Assembly (NCBI RefSeq): GCF_021107415.1
Contig: NZ_JAIOSW010000393.1
Coordinates: 1 to 8,588, forward strand
Reading direction: 5' to 3'
Length of the DNA: 8,588 nucleotides
Source of the DNA: Desulfobacula sp.
Lineage (GTDB): Bacteria; Desulfobacterota; Desulfobacteria; Desulfobacterales; Desulfobacteraceae
Shown: in pieces, positions 1 to 5,637 of the stretch
Layout: every line of letters starts with the position of its first letter
How positions within the stretch are numbered: the stretch's first letter is position 1
Notes under the pieces: model-generated
Seen by the model: the letters and a program-made list of their open reading frames with translations, nothing else
Database searches by the model: none
Told to the model about the DNA's origin: nothing
Made by a program: the position numbers and the translations under genes

Positions 1-220
1 GGATATAAGGTTTCATATCTATAATAACCCCATTGGTGGAGATGAACTTTGGAATGAGCAACAAAGTGTCCTGATAACCCATGGTGTTTTCAATGTCAAC
101 CTTGGTGCGGTAGTGCCACTCTCTGAAGATATTTTTTCTGTTCCTTTTGTGGGTATTGAAGTTGAGATCTACAATCCAGGCGAAGCGGCCTGGGAGATAC
201 TGACCCCGCACCAGTTCTGA
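1..220 (+). pseudogene. 3'-truncated fragment of a secreted/surface protein beta-sandwich module
   Basis: The plus strand is open from base 2 to a TGA at 218-220 (72 codons), entering from outside the window. The translation has the pattern RFHIYNNPIGGDELWNEQ, then V.ITHGVFNVNLG, PLSEDIF and finally WEILTPHQ. This resembles a module I know from large exported bacterial proteins, often just after the signal peptide: 'FRIYDA..GG..LW.E.Q.V...NGVFSV.LG...PL....F....MTPRQ.L.S.PYA'. In those proteins the chain continues well past the TPRQ motif. Here it stops four bases after it, where sequence from an oppositely oriented gene begins. I therefore read it as a truncated remnant rather than a natural C-terminus. 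The exact family name and function are unknown to me; an extracellular or cell-surface role is inferred from the module type only. Confidence 0.55.
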
Positions 221-332
221 GCAGAAGCATTCCCCTGCTTGGCTGCTTTTTTCAAAATTTCTTCAAACTCAATACCAAAAACAGAACCCGAACAGAATAG
301 AACCAGCAAAACGAGAATAAAAAATTTTTCAT
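217..332 (-). pseudogene. Frameshifted 5' fragment of a secreted Sel1-repeat protein
   Basis: An ATG at 330-332 follows a good ribosome site (AAGGA at 340-344, 7-base spacer). Read directly it gives only about 22 codons (MKNFLFSFCW...) before a stop. Adding one base to the adjacent A5T6 tract would give MKKFFILVLLVLF followed by CSGSVFG, a textbook signal peptide (two lysines, hydrophobic core, small residues before the cleavage site). The chain would then continue as EEILKKAAKQGNASAQ. The last part matches the first half of a Sel1-like (TPR-like) repeat, whose usual form is 'KAAEQGNADAQ.NLG'. The match ends abruptly at the glutamine codon (217-219), where the opposite-strand fragment begins. 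So the gene has lost its 3' part and has an apparent -1 frameshift near its start. A homopolymer sequencing error could explain the frameshift but not the truncation. Confidence 0.55.
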
Positions 333-565
333 TTGGTTTTCCTTCTTGAAAAAGGTTAATGCTAAAATCTTTTTTTTGCTTCTTTTGCCCTATCAATCTT
401 TATCAGGGTTGTAAAGTGACTTCTACACTGCCAGGATAAACAGGAAGAATCCCGGATACATTTTGCTACTATTGCGGCTTTTGTGGATAGGGTTTGAAAA
501 GTTAAAATATTCTTAAAACATTCAATTTTGTGGGGAATAGTGTGGGAAATGGTTATTTCAGGCAT
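333..565. other. Intergenic stretch with no supported gene
   Basis: Apart from the ribosome site of the Sel1 remnant (340-344) I see no gene here. The open frames on either strand are short and lack recognisable motifs or ribosome sites. A short imperfect direct repeat, GTGGGGAATA at 530-539 and GTGGGAAATG at 542-551, lies just beyond the tRNA terminator. Its meaning is unknown. Confidence 0.5.
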
Positions 566-600
566 AAAAAAAGGGGTCTTGAAAAACTCTCAAGACCCCT
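566..600 (-). terminator. Rho-independent terminator after the tRNA pair
   Basis: On the minus strand an 11-base stem (AGGGGTCTTGA pairing with TCAAGACCCCT, no mismatch) encloses a 7-base loop and is followed by a run of T. The T run is present only on the minus-strand side, so it acts in the tRNA direction. It starts about 10 bases after the tRNA-Cys CCA end. It probably also ends any read-through from the long operon, since no other terminator is visible between pgsA and this point. Confidence 0.93.
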
Positions 601-610
601 GTCGTTTCAA

Positions 611-685
611 TGGAGGCGGCTTCCGGATTTGAACCGGAGAATAACGGCTTTGCAGGCCGTTGCCTTACCCCTTGGCCAAGCCGCC
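611..685 (-). tRNA. tRNA-Cys (anticodon GCA)
   Basis: The minus strand folds into a complete cloverleaf. The acceptor is GGCGGCT pairing with AGCCGCC, the anticodon arm is ACGGC-CTGCAAA-GCCGT with anticodon GCA (651-653), and the T arm is TCCGG-TTCAAAT-CCGGA. The discriminator is U and CCA is encoded (611-613). U73 with a GCA anticodon is the identity expected for cysteine tRNA. The D stem has one mismatched pair, which is common in this tRNA. It lies 8 bases after tRNA-Gly and shares its promoter and terminator. Confidence 0.97.
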
Positions 686-693
686 ATGTTTTA

Positions 694-768
694 TGGAGCG
701 GGAAACGGGATTTGAACCCGCGACTTCGACCTTGGCAAGGTCGCACTCTACCACTGAGTTATTCCCGC
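694..768 (-). tRNA. tRNA-Gly (anticodon GCC)
   Basis: The minus strand folds into a full cloverleaf. The acceptor is GCGGGAA pairing with TTCCCGC, the D arm is ACTC-AGTGGTA-GAGT, the anticodon arm is CGACC-TTGCCAA-GGTCG with anticodon GCC (734-736), and the T arm is GCGGG-TTCAAAT-CCCGT. The discriminator is U and CCA is encoded (694-696). It is the first gene of a two-tRNA unit. Its 5' end is about 17 bases beyond the -10 element of a strong promoter, so the precursor leader would be only about 10 bases. Confidence 0.97.
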
Positions 769-785
769 TCAGCAAACAAAAAAGA

Positions 786-814
786 TTTATATACTTTGAC
801 ATTAAATTTGTCAA
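786..814 (-). promoter_or_regulatory. Sigma-70 type promoter of the tRNA-Gly/tRNA-Cys unit
   Basis: On the minus strand a perfect -35 TTGACA (809-814) is separated by exactly 17 bases from a -10 TATAAA (786-791). Transcription should begin near 778-780, about 10 bases before tRNA-Gly. The -35 is part of an inverted repeat (TTGACA at 796-801 on the plus strand, TGTCAA at 809-814). It also lies in one copy of a 15-base tandem repeat. Confidence 0.85.
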
Positions 815-830
815 TATTAAATTTACCAAT
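801..830. repeat. Two tandem 15-bp copies over the tRNA promoter
   Basis: ATTAAATTTGTCAAT (801-815) is followed directly by ATTAAATTTACCAAT (816-830), differing at two positions. Read on the minus strand, the promoter-proximal copy provides TTGACA, while the distal copy has TTGGTA at the same place. The AT-rich distal copy lies where an UP element would sit. Confidence 0.7.
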
Positions 831-837
831 ATCATAT

Positions 838-1404
838 TTAAAGGGAAAGAAATTTTCTGGCCTTAATAAAATAATCAAGCCCTGACCACAATGTAAAAAT
901 CAATGCCCCGTAAAGAAAAAACTGGCCAATGGAATTAAATTCGATTCCCAGATAACTATAATGCAGGGTCAAGGGTATAACGGCTGCAATCTGAAAACCG
1001 GTCTTGTATTTTCCAAGCCAGGAAGCTGCAACATCCTGGCCATTTTCAATTAATACGCATCTTAGACCCGTCACGGCAAGTTCTCTTCCAATAATAACAC
1101 AGGCAATCCAACCCTGCATAAACCCTAAGGACACCAGCATCACCAATGTTGAAGAAACCAGAAGTTTGTCTGCCATAGGATCAAGAATTTTACCTAGTTT
1201 TGTAACCAATCCTCTGGTTCTTGCAAGATATCCATCAAGATAATCTGTAATGGATGCTGCCGAAAAAAGAACTGCTGCAATAAATGTTGTGATCTTTGTA
1301 TCATACATTAACAGTATCACAATCACAGGAATGGCAACAATTCTGGATATGGTCATAAAATTGGGTGTCAGAACAAAATTTTTTACTTTTTCAAACCCGG
1401 TCAT
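838..1404 (-). CDS. pgsA: CDP-diacylglycerol--glycerol-3-phosphate 3-phosphatidyltransferase
   Basis: PgsA transfers the phosphatidyl group of CDP-diacylglycerol to glycerol-3-phosphate at the inner membrane. This makes phosphatidylglycerol phosphate, the committed step to phosphatidylglycerol and cardiolipin. The full CDP-alcohol phosphotransferase signature D-x2-DG-x2-AR-x8-G-x3-D-x3-D is present within DYLDGYLARTRG...GKILDPMAD, around residues 54-79 of the ATG-started protein. It is followed by several hydrophobic segments and by IIGRE and GKYKT motifs typical of PgsA. The length, 188 residues, is normal. I chose the ATG at 1402-1404: a GGA lies about 9 bases upstream, while the TTG at 1408-1410 abuts the transaldolase stop codon and has almost no room for a ribosome site. 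It is the last protein gene of the series, and no terminator separates it from the tRNA promoter. Confidence 0.93.
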   Translation of the reverse strand: MTGFEKVKNFVLTPNFMTISRIVAIPVIVILLMYDTKITTFIAAVLFSAASITDYLDGYLARTRGLVTKLGKILDPMADKLLVSSTLVMLVSLGFMQGWIACVIIGRELAVTGLRCVLIENGQDVAASWLGKYKTGFQIAAVIPLTLHYSYLGIEFNSIGQFFLYGALIFTLWSGLDYFIKARKFLSL

Positions 1405-1410
1405 CTTCAA

Positions 1411-2055
1411 TTATCCGTTCTTTTTATTCCAGTCTGCCATAAAGGCATCAATCCCTTTATCCGTCATATGATGGGATGCAAGTTTTTTTAATACCCCGTA
1501 TGGAATGGTGGCAATATCAGCCCCCAAAAGAGCTGAATCCAACACATGAAGTGGGCTTCTGATACTGGCCACTATAATCTGGGTATCAAAATCATAATTG
1601 GCATAAATTTGAACCATCTCTTCAATCAGCCCCATTCCTTCTTCAGCAAGATCATCCAACCGGCCGACAAAGGGACTTGCAAATGTTGCACCGGCTTTGG
1701 CAGCCATCAATGCCTGAAGAGCTGAAAAAACCAGTGTCACGTTTGTTTTTATTCCTTCATCGGAAAGGGTCTTTACAGCTTTTAAGCCTTCAACCGTCAT
1801 GGGGATTTTAACGGCAATATTATCTGCTATTTTTGCAAGCTCCCGGGCTTCCGTGATCATGCCATCATACTCCAGACTGATAACTTCCGCGCTCACAGGG
1901 CCCTTGACAATCTTACAAATCTGGGCAATAATTTCTTTAAACTCTCCGTCTTCTTTTGCAATCAAAGAAGGGTTTGTTGTTACCCCGTCAACCATGCCCA
2001 TATTGTTGGCATCTATAATCTGGTCAATATTAGCCGTATCTATAAAAAACTTCAC
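1411..2055 (-). CDS. tal: Transaldolase, small TalC/fructose-6-phosphate aldolase type
   Basis: This is a 214-residue class I aldolase of the TalC/FSA/MipB family, smaller than the TalB type. It should move a dihydroxyacetone unit between sugar phosphates in the non-oxidative pentose phosphate pathway. The Schiff-base lysine is K83 in [10 protein letters not shown]6 (FIDTAN) and N28 (GVTTNPS) match the other active-site residues. The position equal to Tyr131 of E. coli FSA is Phe here (F129, in SPFVGRLDD). In E. coli TalB, Phe178 at the equivalent site goes with transaldolase activity and Tyr with F6P aldolase activity, so transaldolase is the better call. Annotation pipelines often label such proteins fsa. 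The start is GTG at 2053-2055 with an excellent AAGGAGG six bases away. It begins one base after the folK stop, so translation is probably coupled. Confidence 0.93.
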   Translation of the reverse strand: MKFFIDTANIDQIIDANNMGMVDGVTTNPSLIAKEDGEFKEIIAQICKIVKGPVSAEVISLEYDGMITEARELAKIADNIAVKIPMTVEGLKAVKTLSDEGIKTNVTLVFSALQALMAAKAGATFASPFVGRLDDLAEEGMGLIEEMVQIYANYDFDTQIIVASIRSPLHVLDSALLGADIATIPYGVLKKLASHHMTDKGIDAFMADWNKKNG

Positions 2056-2056
2056 T

Positions 2057-2566
2057 TTAAGCCTCCTTGTCCAAAAGAATTACCTTCTGGGTTTCTTGTT
2101 TTTCTATTTTTTTTAACAAGTCATCTGATCTGCACTTTAAGACCGGATGAATCGTATGAGCTCCTATATCACACATGGGTATTAATACAAAACACCTTTG
2201 ATGCATTCTGGGATGTGGAATTTCCAGGGTTTTGGTTTTGAGAATCAGATCTTCATAATAAATAATATCCAGATCAATAACCCTTGGACCAAACCTGAAG
2301 GATTTCCCTTCCTTATCCAAATCTTTTTCCACAGTTTTTAAAACTGCAAGCAATTCCTGGGGTTCCAACAGGGTTTTTATTTTTAAAGCTGCATTTACAA
2401 ACCAATCCTGGTCTATATAATTTTGCGGTTGGGTTTTATAAAAAGACGATGCACAAACAACATCAATTTTATTTAGCTTGTGTAAAAGTGTTATGGCATT
2501 TTCAAGGTTTTGTTTCTTATCTCCAATATTTGAACCGATACTTAAATAAACAATATGCTGATCCAT
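2057..2566 (-). CDS. folK: 2-amino-4-hydroxy-6-hydroxymethyldihydropteridine pyrophosphokinase (HPPK)
   Basis: HPPK moves pyrophosphate from ATP to 6-hydroxymethyl-7,8-dihydropterin in cytosolic folate synthesis. The 169-residue protein carries the family blocks in order: [14 protein letters not shown] near the start, SSFYKTQP (residues 41-47), DWFVNAAL (54-61), the signature [11 protein letters not shown] (91-101) and IPHPRMHQR (116-124). D98 and D100 correspond to the magnesium ligands D95 and D97 of the E. coli enzyme. The length is normal for a single-domain HPPK, and no dihydropteroate synthase is fused or adjacent. The ATG at 2564-2566 is two bases after the lipoprotein stop codon and has only a weak ribosome site, so coupling to upstream translation is likely. 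Confidence 0.95.
   Translation of the reverse strand: MDQHIVYLSIGSNIGDKKQNLENAITLLHKLNKIDVVCASSFYKTQPQNYIDQDWFVNAALKIKTLLEPQELLAVLKTVEKDLDKEGKSFRFGPRVIDLDIIYYEDLILKTKTLEIPHPRMHQRCFVLIPMCDIGAHTIHPVLKCRSDDLLKKIEKQETQKVILLDKEA
2062..2068 (-). promoter_or_regulatory. Strong ribosome binding site that fixes the GTG start of the transaldolase
   Basis: AAGGAGG sits six bases before the GTG at 2053-2055 and lies within the last codons of folK. It is the strongest ribosome site I noticed in the window, suggesting the transaldolase is translated more heavily than its neighbours. Confidence 0.85.
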
Positions 2567-2568
2567 TT

Positions 2569-3000
2569 TTATTGATACTCAAACTGAATTGTTTTTGAAA
2601 AATCACTTTTCATATTGTCCTCACCTGTAGCCTGAACCCTGAAATAATATTTAAACCCCTTTTCTATTCTGGTCATAAATTCCATGGAGGGCATGGAGAC
2701 AAATCCAATCATTTTAAATACAAAAGGACACCCTTCACATGCTTCAAATGTTTTTTTAGTCATAAAAATTTCAAAGCCCCGGGGTTTTACCGCAGCCGTC
2801 TCAATATCGATTTTATGGTTCCAAAAAAGCGTTATCTTCTTGTCACCCGGTGTATATTTCAAATCAAATGGTGGTGCAATTTTCTGCCCTTTTATCAGGG
2901 GGGCCAATGGAGGGCCTTTTTTACCGCATCCTGAAAAAACCAGGAGAATAACACTGAACAATACTATTGAAACTTGAAGGATGGCTCTTTTATTTTTCAT
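2569..3000 (-). CDS. Small lipoprotein with one fibronectin type III-like domain
   Basis: The 143-residue product starts with a basic n-region (KNKR), a hydrophobic stretch (about residues 7-22) and a lipobox VFSGC with C25 as the expected lipidated cysteine. CGKKGPP follows, the same start seen in YifL/LptM-type small lipoproteins. Unlike those, it continues for about 100 residues that look like one FN3 beta-sandwich. Features are PPFDLKYTPGDKKITLFW, GFEIF, an IG..-type strand, then GFKYYFRVQAT and SDFSKTIQF. A CEGCP pair (C88, C91) sits mid-domain and could form a disulfide or bind metal. The ATG overlaps the argH stop (ATGA), so expression is coupled to argH. The function is unknown. YifL/LptM helps assemble the LPS transporter LptD, but extending that role to this protein would be a guess. 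Confidence 0.8.
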   Translation of the reverse strand: MKNKRAILQVSIVLFSVILLVFSGCGKKGPPLAPLIKGQKIAPPFDLKYTPGDKKITLFWNHKIDIETAAVKPRGFEIFMTKKTFEACEGCPFVFKMIGFVSMPSMEFMTRIEKGFKYYFRVQATGEDNMKSDFSKTIQFEYQ

Positions 3001-4379
3001 TTTAATCCAAGCGCTCCTGCGGCTTTCTTTACTGCCTGTTTTACATTATCAAAACCGGTTCCTCCATAGGAGATCCGTCTTGAAATCGTTTCATGAATAC
3101 TAATAAATTTATAGACATCTTTTTCAATCAACTCACTTAAATCTTTATACTCTTCAAGGGTCAGATCATTGAGTTCTTTTCCCTTGGTCAAGGCATAGGC
3201 TACCGCCCTTCCTGCCACGGCATGGGCCTGCCTGAAGGCCAGGCCTTTAGAAACCAGGTAATCAGCAAGATCTGTTGCATTTAAAAATCCCAGGGCACAG
3301 GCATTAACCATTCTTTCTTTATGAATTTTAATATTTTCAAACATTCTAGTATATACATCCGTACAGATTTTAAGCGTATCCACCGTGTCAAACAACGGTT
3401 CCTTGTCCTCCTGCATATCCTTATTGTATGCCATGGGCAAAGACTTCATCAGAGTGAGAATGGTGACAAGGTTGCCCACAACCCTTCCGGTTTTACCCCT
3501 TACAAGCTCTGCCACATCCGGATTCTTTTTTTGAGGCATGATGCTGGATCCTGTGGTAAAAGAATCTGAAATTGTGATAAAAGAAAATTCAGAAGAAGAC
3601 CAGAGAATCAATTCCTCGGAAAGCCTTGAAAAATGAATCATGGCAATGGATGCATGGGAGATAAACTCCATGACAAAATCCCTGTCAGATACCGAATCAA
3701 TGCTGTTGTCTGATACTTTTGAGAATGCGAGCACCTCTCTTGTGAATTCACGATTCAAGGGATAGGTGGTACCTGCAAGCGCTGCCGCACCCAGGGGCAT
3801 GACATCAATTCTTTTTAAGCAATCTTTAAATCTTTCAATATCCCGCTTGAACATTTCATAATATGCCATGAGGTGGTGGGAGAACAATATTGGCTGCGCC
3901 CTTTGAAGATGGGTATATCCGGGCATGATCACATCCAGGTGGTTTTGAGCCATCCTGACAAGGGCTTTTTGAAATCCGGCCAAAAGCTCAATAATAATTT
4001 TTGTCTCTTTTTTTAAATAAATCCTGACATCCAGGGCAACCTGATCGTTCCTGCTTCGCCCGGTATGGAGTTTTTTTGCAACATCCCCGACAACTTTTCC
4101 CAAAGCATCTTCAATATGCATATGAATGTCTTCAAGGCTTGCGGAAAACTCAATTTCATTGTTCTCAATTTTCTCTTTTACTTTTCCAAGCCCGGCAATC
4201 AGGGAATCTGCCTCATCCTGGGTAATGATAGATTCTCTGGCCATCATTTTCACATGGGCAATGCTTCCTTCAATGTCACTGTCGTAAAGGTGCTTGTCAA
4301 CATCAATGGATGCATTGAATTTTTCAACCAGTTCATCCGTGCTCTGGGAAAATCGCCCCCCCCATAGTTTTTCGTTCAT
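2997..4379 (-). CDS. argH: Argininosuccinate lyase
   Basis: ArgH splits argininosuccinate into arginine and fumarate, the last step of arginine synthesis, as a cytosolic homotetramer of the fumarase/aspartase superfamily. The 460-residue protein is of standard length. It shows LWGGRF at residues 5-10, HTGRSRNDQ (106-113), GYTHLQRAQP (154-163, containing the catalytic-region histidine H157) and the superfamily signature GSSIMPQKKNPD (277-288), which carries the catalytic serine loop. The ATG at 4377-4379 has an AGGAAG about 11 bases upstream, a little far. WGG is encoded by a run of eight G (C8 at 4356-4363 on the plus strand), a possible slippage site. Its stop overlaps the lipoprotein start. 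argF and argG, its usual pathway neighbours, are not beside it. Confidence 0.97.
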   Translation of the reverse strand: MNEKLWGGRFSQSTDELVEKFNASIDVDKHLYDSDIEGSIAHVKMMARESIITQDEADSLIAGLGKVKEKIENNEIEFSASLEDIHMHIEDALGKVVGDVAKKLHTGRSRNDQVALDVRIYLKKETKIIIELLAGFQKALVRMAQNHLDVIMPGYTHLQRAQPILFSHHLMAYYEMFKRDIERFKDCLKRIDVMPLGAAALAGTTYPLNREFTREVLAFSKVSDNSIDSVSDRDFVMEFISHASIAMIHFSRLSEELILWSSSEFSFITISDSFTTGSSIMPQKKNPDVAELVRGKTGRVVGNLVTILTLMKSLPMAYNKDMQEDKEPLFDTVDTLKICTDVYTRMFENIKIHKERMVNACALGFLNATDLADYLVSKGLAFRQAHAVAGRAVAYALTKGKELNDLTLEEYKDLSELIEKDVYKFISIHETISRRISYGGTGFDNVKQAVKKAAGALGLK

Positions 4380-4418
4380 AGTATCTTGAACTTCCTGTTA
4401 TTTAATTTTAAACCTGAA

Positions 4419-5603
4419 TTATAAGAGGCTGTCCAATGCAGATATCAGCCTGTCAATTTCTTTTTCCTCAATAATCAACGGTGGTGCAAATCTTAAAATT
4501 TTATCCTGAATTCCATTTATTATAAAGCCTTTTTCCATTAATTCTCCCACAAAAAAGGTCGCATTTTTATCCTTTCCCACTCCAATTTCCAGGCCGAGCA
4601 AAAGGCCTTTCCCCCTGATACCCACGACTCGTGAATGCTTTTCTTTAAGTTTTACCAGTTTGTCTTTAAAATATTGACCTTTTTGCCGAACCTGCTCTAA
4701 AAATGTTTCCCGGCTGATAATATTCACCACTTCCAGAGCGGCTGCCGTGGCAAGGGGTGTTCCGCCAAAGGTTGTGGCATGACTGCCAAAATCAAATCCA
4801 ATTGCGGCATCTTCGGTTGCCAGCATGGCGCCGATGGGAAGCCCGTTACCAAGGGCCTTTGCAAGGGTCATGATATCCGGTGTTACCTTGTACAATTCAT
4901 GTGCAAAAAAAGTTCCGCACCTTCCCATGCCACACTGAATTTCATCAAAGATCAATAAAATTCCCTTATCATTGCAAAGTTCTCTTACCGCTTTGAGATA
5001 ATCAGGATCTGCCGGGATAATCCCGCCTTCACCCTGAACCGGCTCAAGCATAATGGCACAGACACTTTCATCGATTTCATTTCTCAACGCATCAATATCA
5101 TTAAAGGGAACATAGGAAAACCCCTCAAGAAGAGGATAAAATCCCTCTTTGATTTTATCCTGGCCCGTGGCAGATAAAGTGGCCATGGTCCGTCCGTGAA
5201 AGGATTGCTCCATGGTAATGATTTTAAACCGGTTCTTATCTCCTTTTTTCTGGAAATATCTTCTGGCAAGTTTTATAGCTGCCTCATTGGCTTCGGCACC
5301 TGAATTTGCAAAAAACACCCTGTCGGCAAAACTTTTCTCACACAGCTTTGATGCCAGATCTGCCTGGGGCATAGTATAAAAAAGGTTGGATACATGAATA
5401 AGGGTTGATGCCTGCCTGTTAATCGCTTGTGTAATTTTTGGATGGCAGTGCCCCAGACTGCACACTGCAATTCCGGCTAAAAAATCTATATATTTTTTTC
5501 CATCCTCATCCCAGAGAGATGTTCCTTCTCCCTTGACAAATGCTTTGCCTTGTCTTGCATAGGTTTGAAATACAAAATTATCTGTTTTTTTAATCGAATC
5601 CAC
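4419..5603 (-). CDS. argD: Acetylornithine aminotransferase
   Basis: ArgD is a cytosolic PLP enzyme that converts N-acetylglutamate semialdehyde and glutamate to N-acetylornithine and 2-oxoglutarate; many also act in lysine synthesis. Class III aminotransferase features are clear (numbering from GTG): GIAVCSLGHCHP near residue 50, the PLP phosphate loop NSGAEANE (100-107), SFHGRT, the PLP-ring aspartate D220 in FDEIQ, and the Schiff-base lysine K249 in LAKALGNGLP. FGGTPLA follows. I chose the GTG at 5601-5603 (394 residues) because AAGGGG lies six bases upstream and the protein then begins MDSIKKTDNF, matching the usual ArgD start. An in-frame ATG at 5628-5630 adds nine residues but has no ribosome site and lies 7 bases from the argB stop. 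ArgD is hard to separate from ornithine or succinylornithine aminotransferases by sequence alone, but the arg context decides it. Confidence 0.94.
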   Translation of the reverse strand: MDSIKKTDNFVFQTYARQGKAFVKGEGTSLWDEDGKKYIDFLAGIAVCSLGHCHPKITQAINRQASTLIHVSNLFYTMPQADLASKLCEKSFADRVFFANSGAEANEAAIKLARRYFQKKGDKNRFKIITMEQSFHGRTMATLSATGQDKIKEGFYPLLEGFSYVPFNDIDALRNEIDESVCAIMLEPVQGEGGIIPADPDYLKAVRELCNDKGILLIFDEIQCGMGRCGTFFAHELYKVTPDIMTLAKALGNGLPIGAMLATEDAAIGFDFGSHATTFGGTPLATAAALEVVNIISRETFLEQVRQKGQYFKDKLVKLKEKHSRVVGIRGKGLLLGLEIGVGKDKNATFFVGELMEKGFIINGIQDKILRFAPPLIIEEKEIDRLISALDSLL

Positions 5604-5609
5604 GCGCAA

Positions 5610-5615
5610 CCCCTT
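5610..5615 (-). promoter_or_regulatory. Ribosome binding site supporting the GTG start of argD
   Basis: AAGGGG with a six-base spacer precedes the GTG at 5601-5603. The upstream ATG at 5628-5630 is preceded by AACCTTTAA, which has no purine-rich site. Confidence 0.6.
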
Positions 5616-5637
5616 ATATTTAAAGGTCATTTAAAGG

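Noticed and set aside
218..220. The TGA after TPHQF as a possible selenocysteine codon, since selenoproteins are common in sulfate reducers
   Set aside because: The reading frame beyond it overlaps the opposite-strand Sel1 fragment, there is no selenoprotein family match, and I see no convincing SECIS hairpin just downstream.
362..565. Minus-strand frame of 67 codons upstream of the Sel1 remnant
   Set aside because: No ribosome site and no motif. It overlaps the tRNA terminator flank and starts within AT-rich spacer, so chance is the simplest explanation.
530..885. Plus-strand open frames with peptides such as GFEPENNGF and GFEPATSTLARS, and a minus-strand frame over 558-746
   Set aside because: They are translations of the two tRNA genes, mostly antisense. 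Such tRNA-derived peptides are a well-known source of false 'hypothetical proteins'.
1408..1410. TTG start for pgsA two codons before the ATG
   Set aside because: It directly abuts the preceding stop codon with a spacer of only about three bases to the GGA; the ATG at 1402-1404 has normal spacing. The TTG cannot be fully excluded.
3321..4367. Plus-strand open frames opposite argH, and similar ones opposite hslU, argB and pgsA
   Set aside because: They are antisense shadows of strongly conserved genes and show no family motifs or ribosome sites.
4418..4460. TATAAT (4418-4423, minus strand) with a TTGACA upstream as a promoter for argH
   Set aside because: The spacing between the two hexamers is 27 bases, far from 16-18, and no better -35 is visible.
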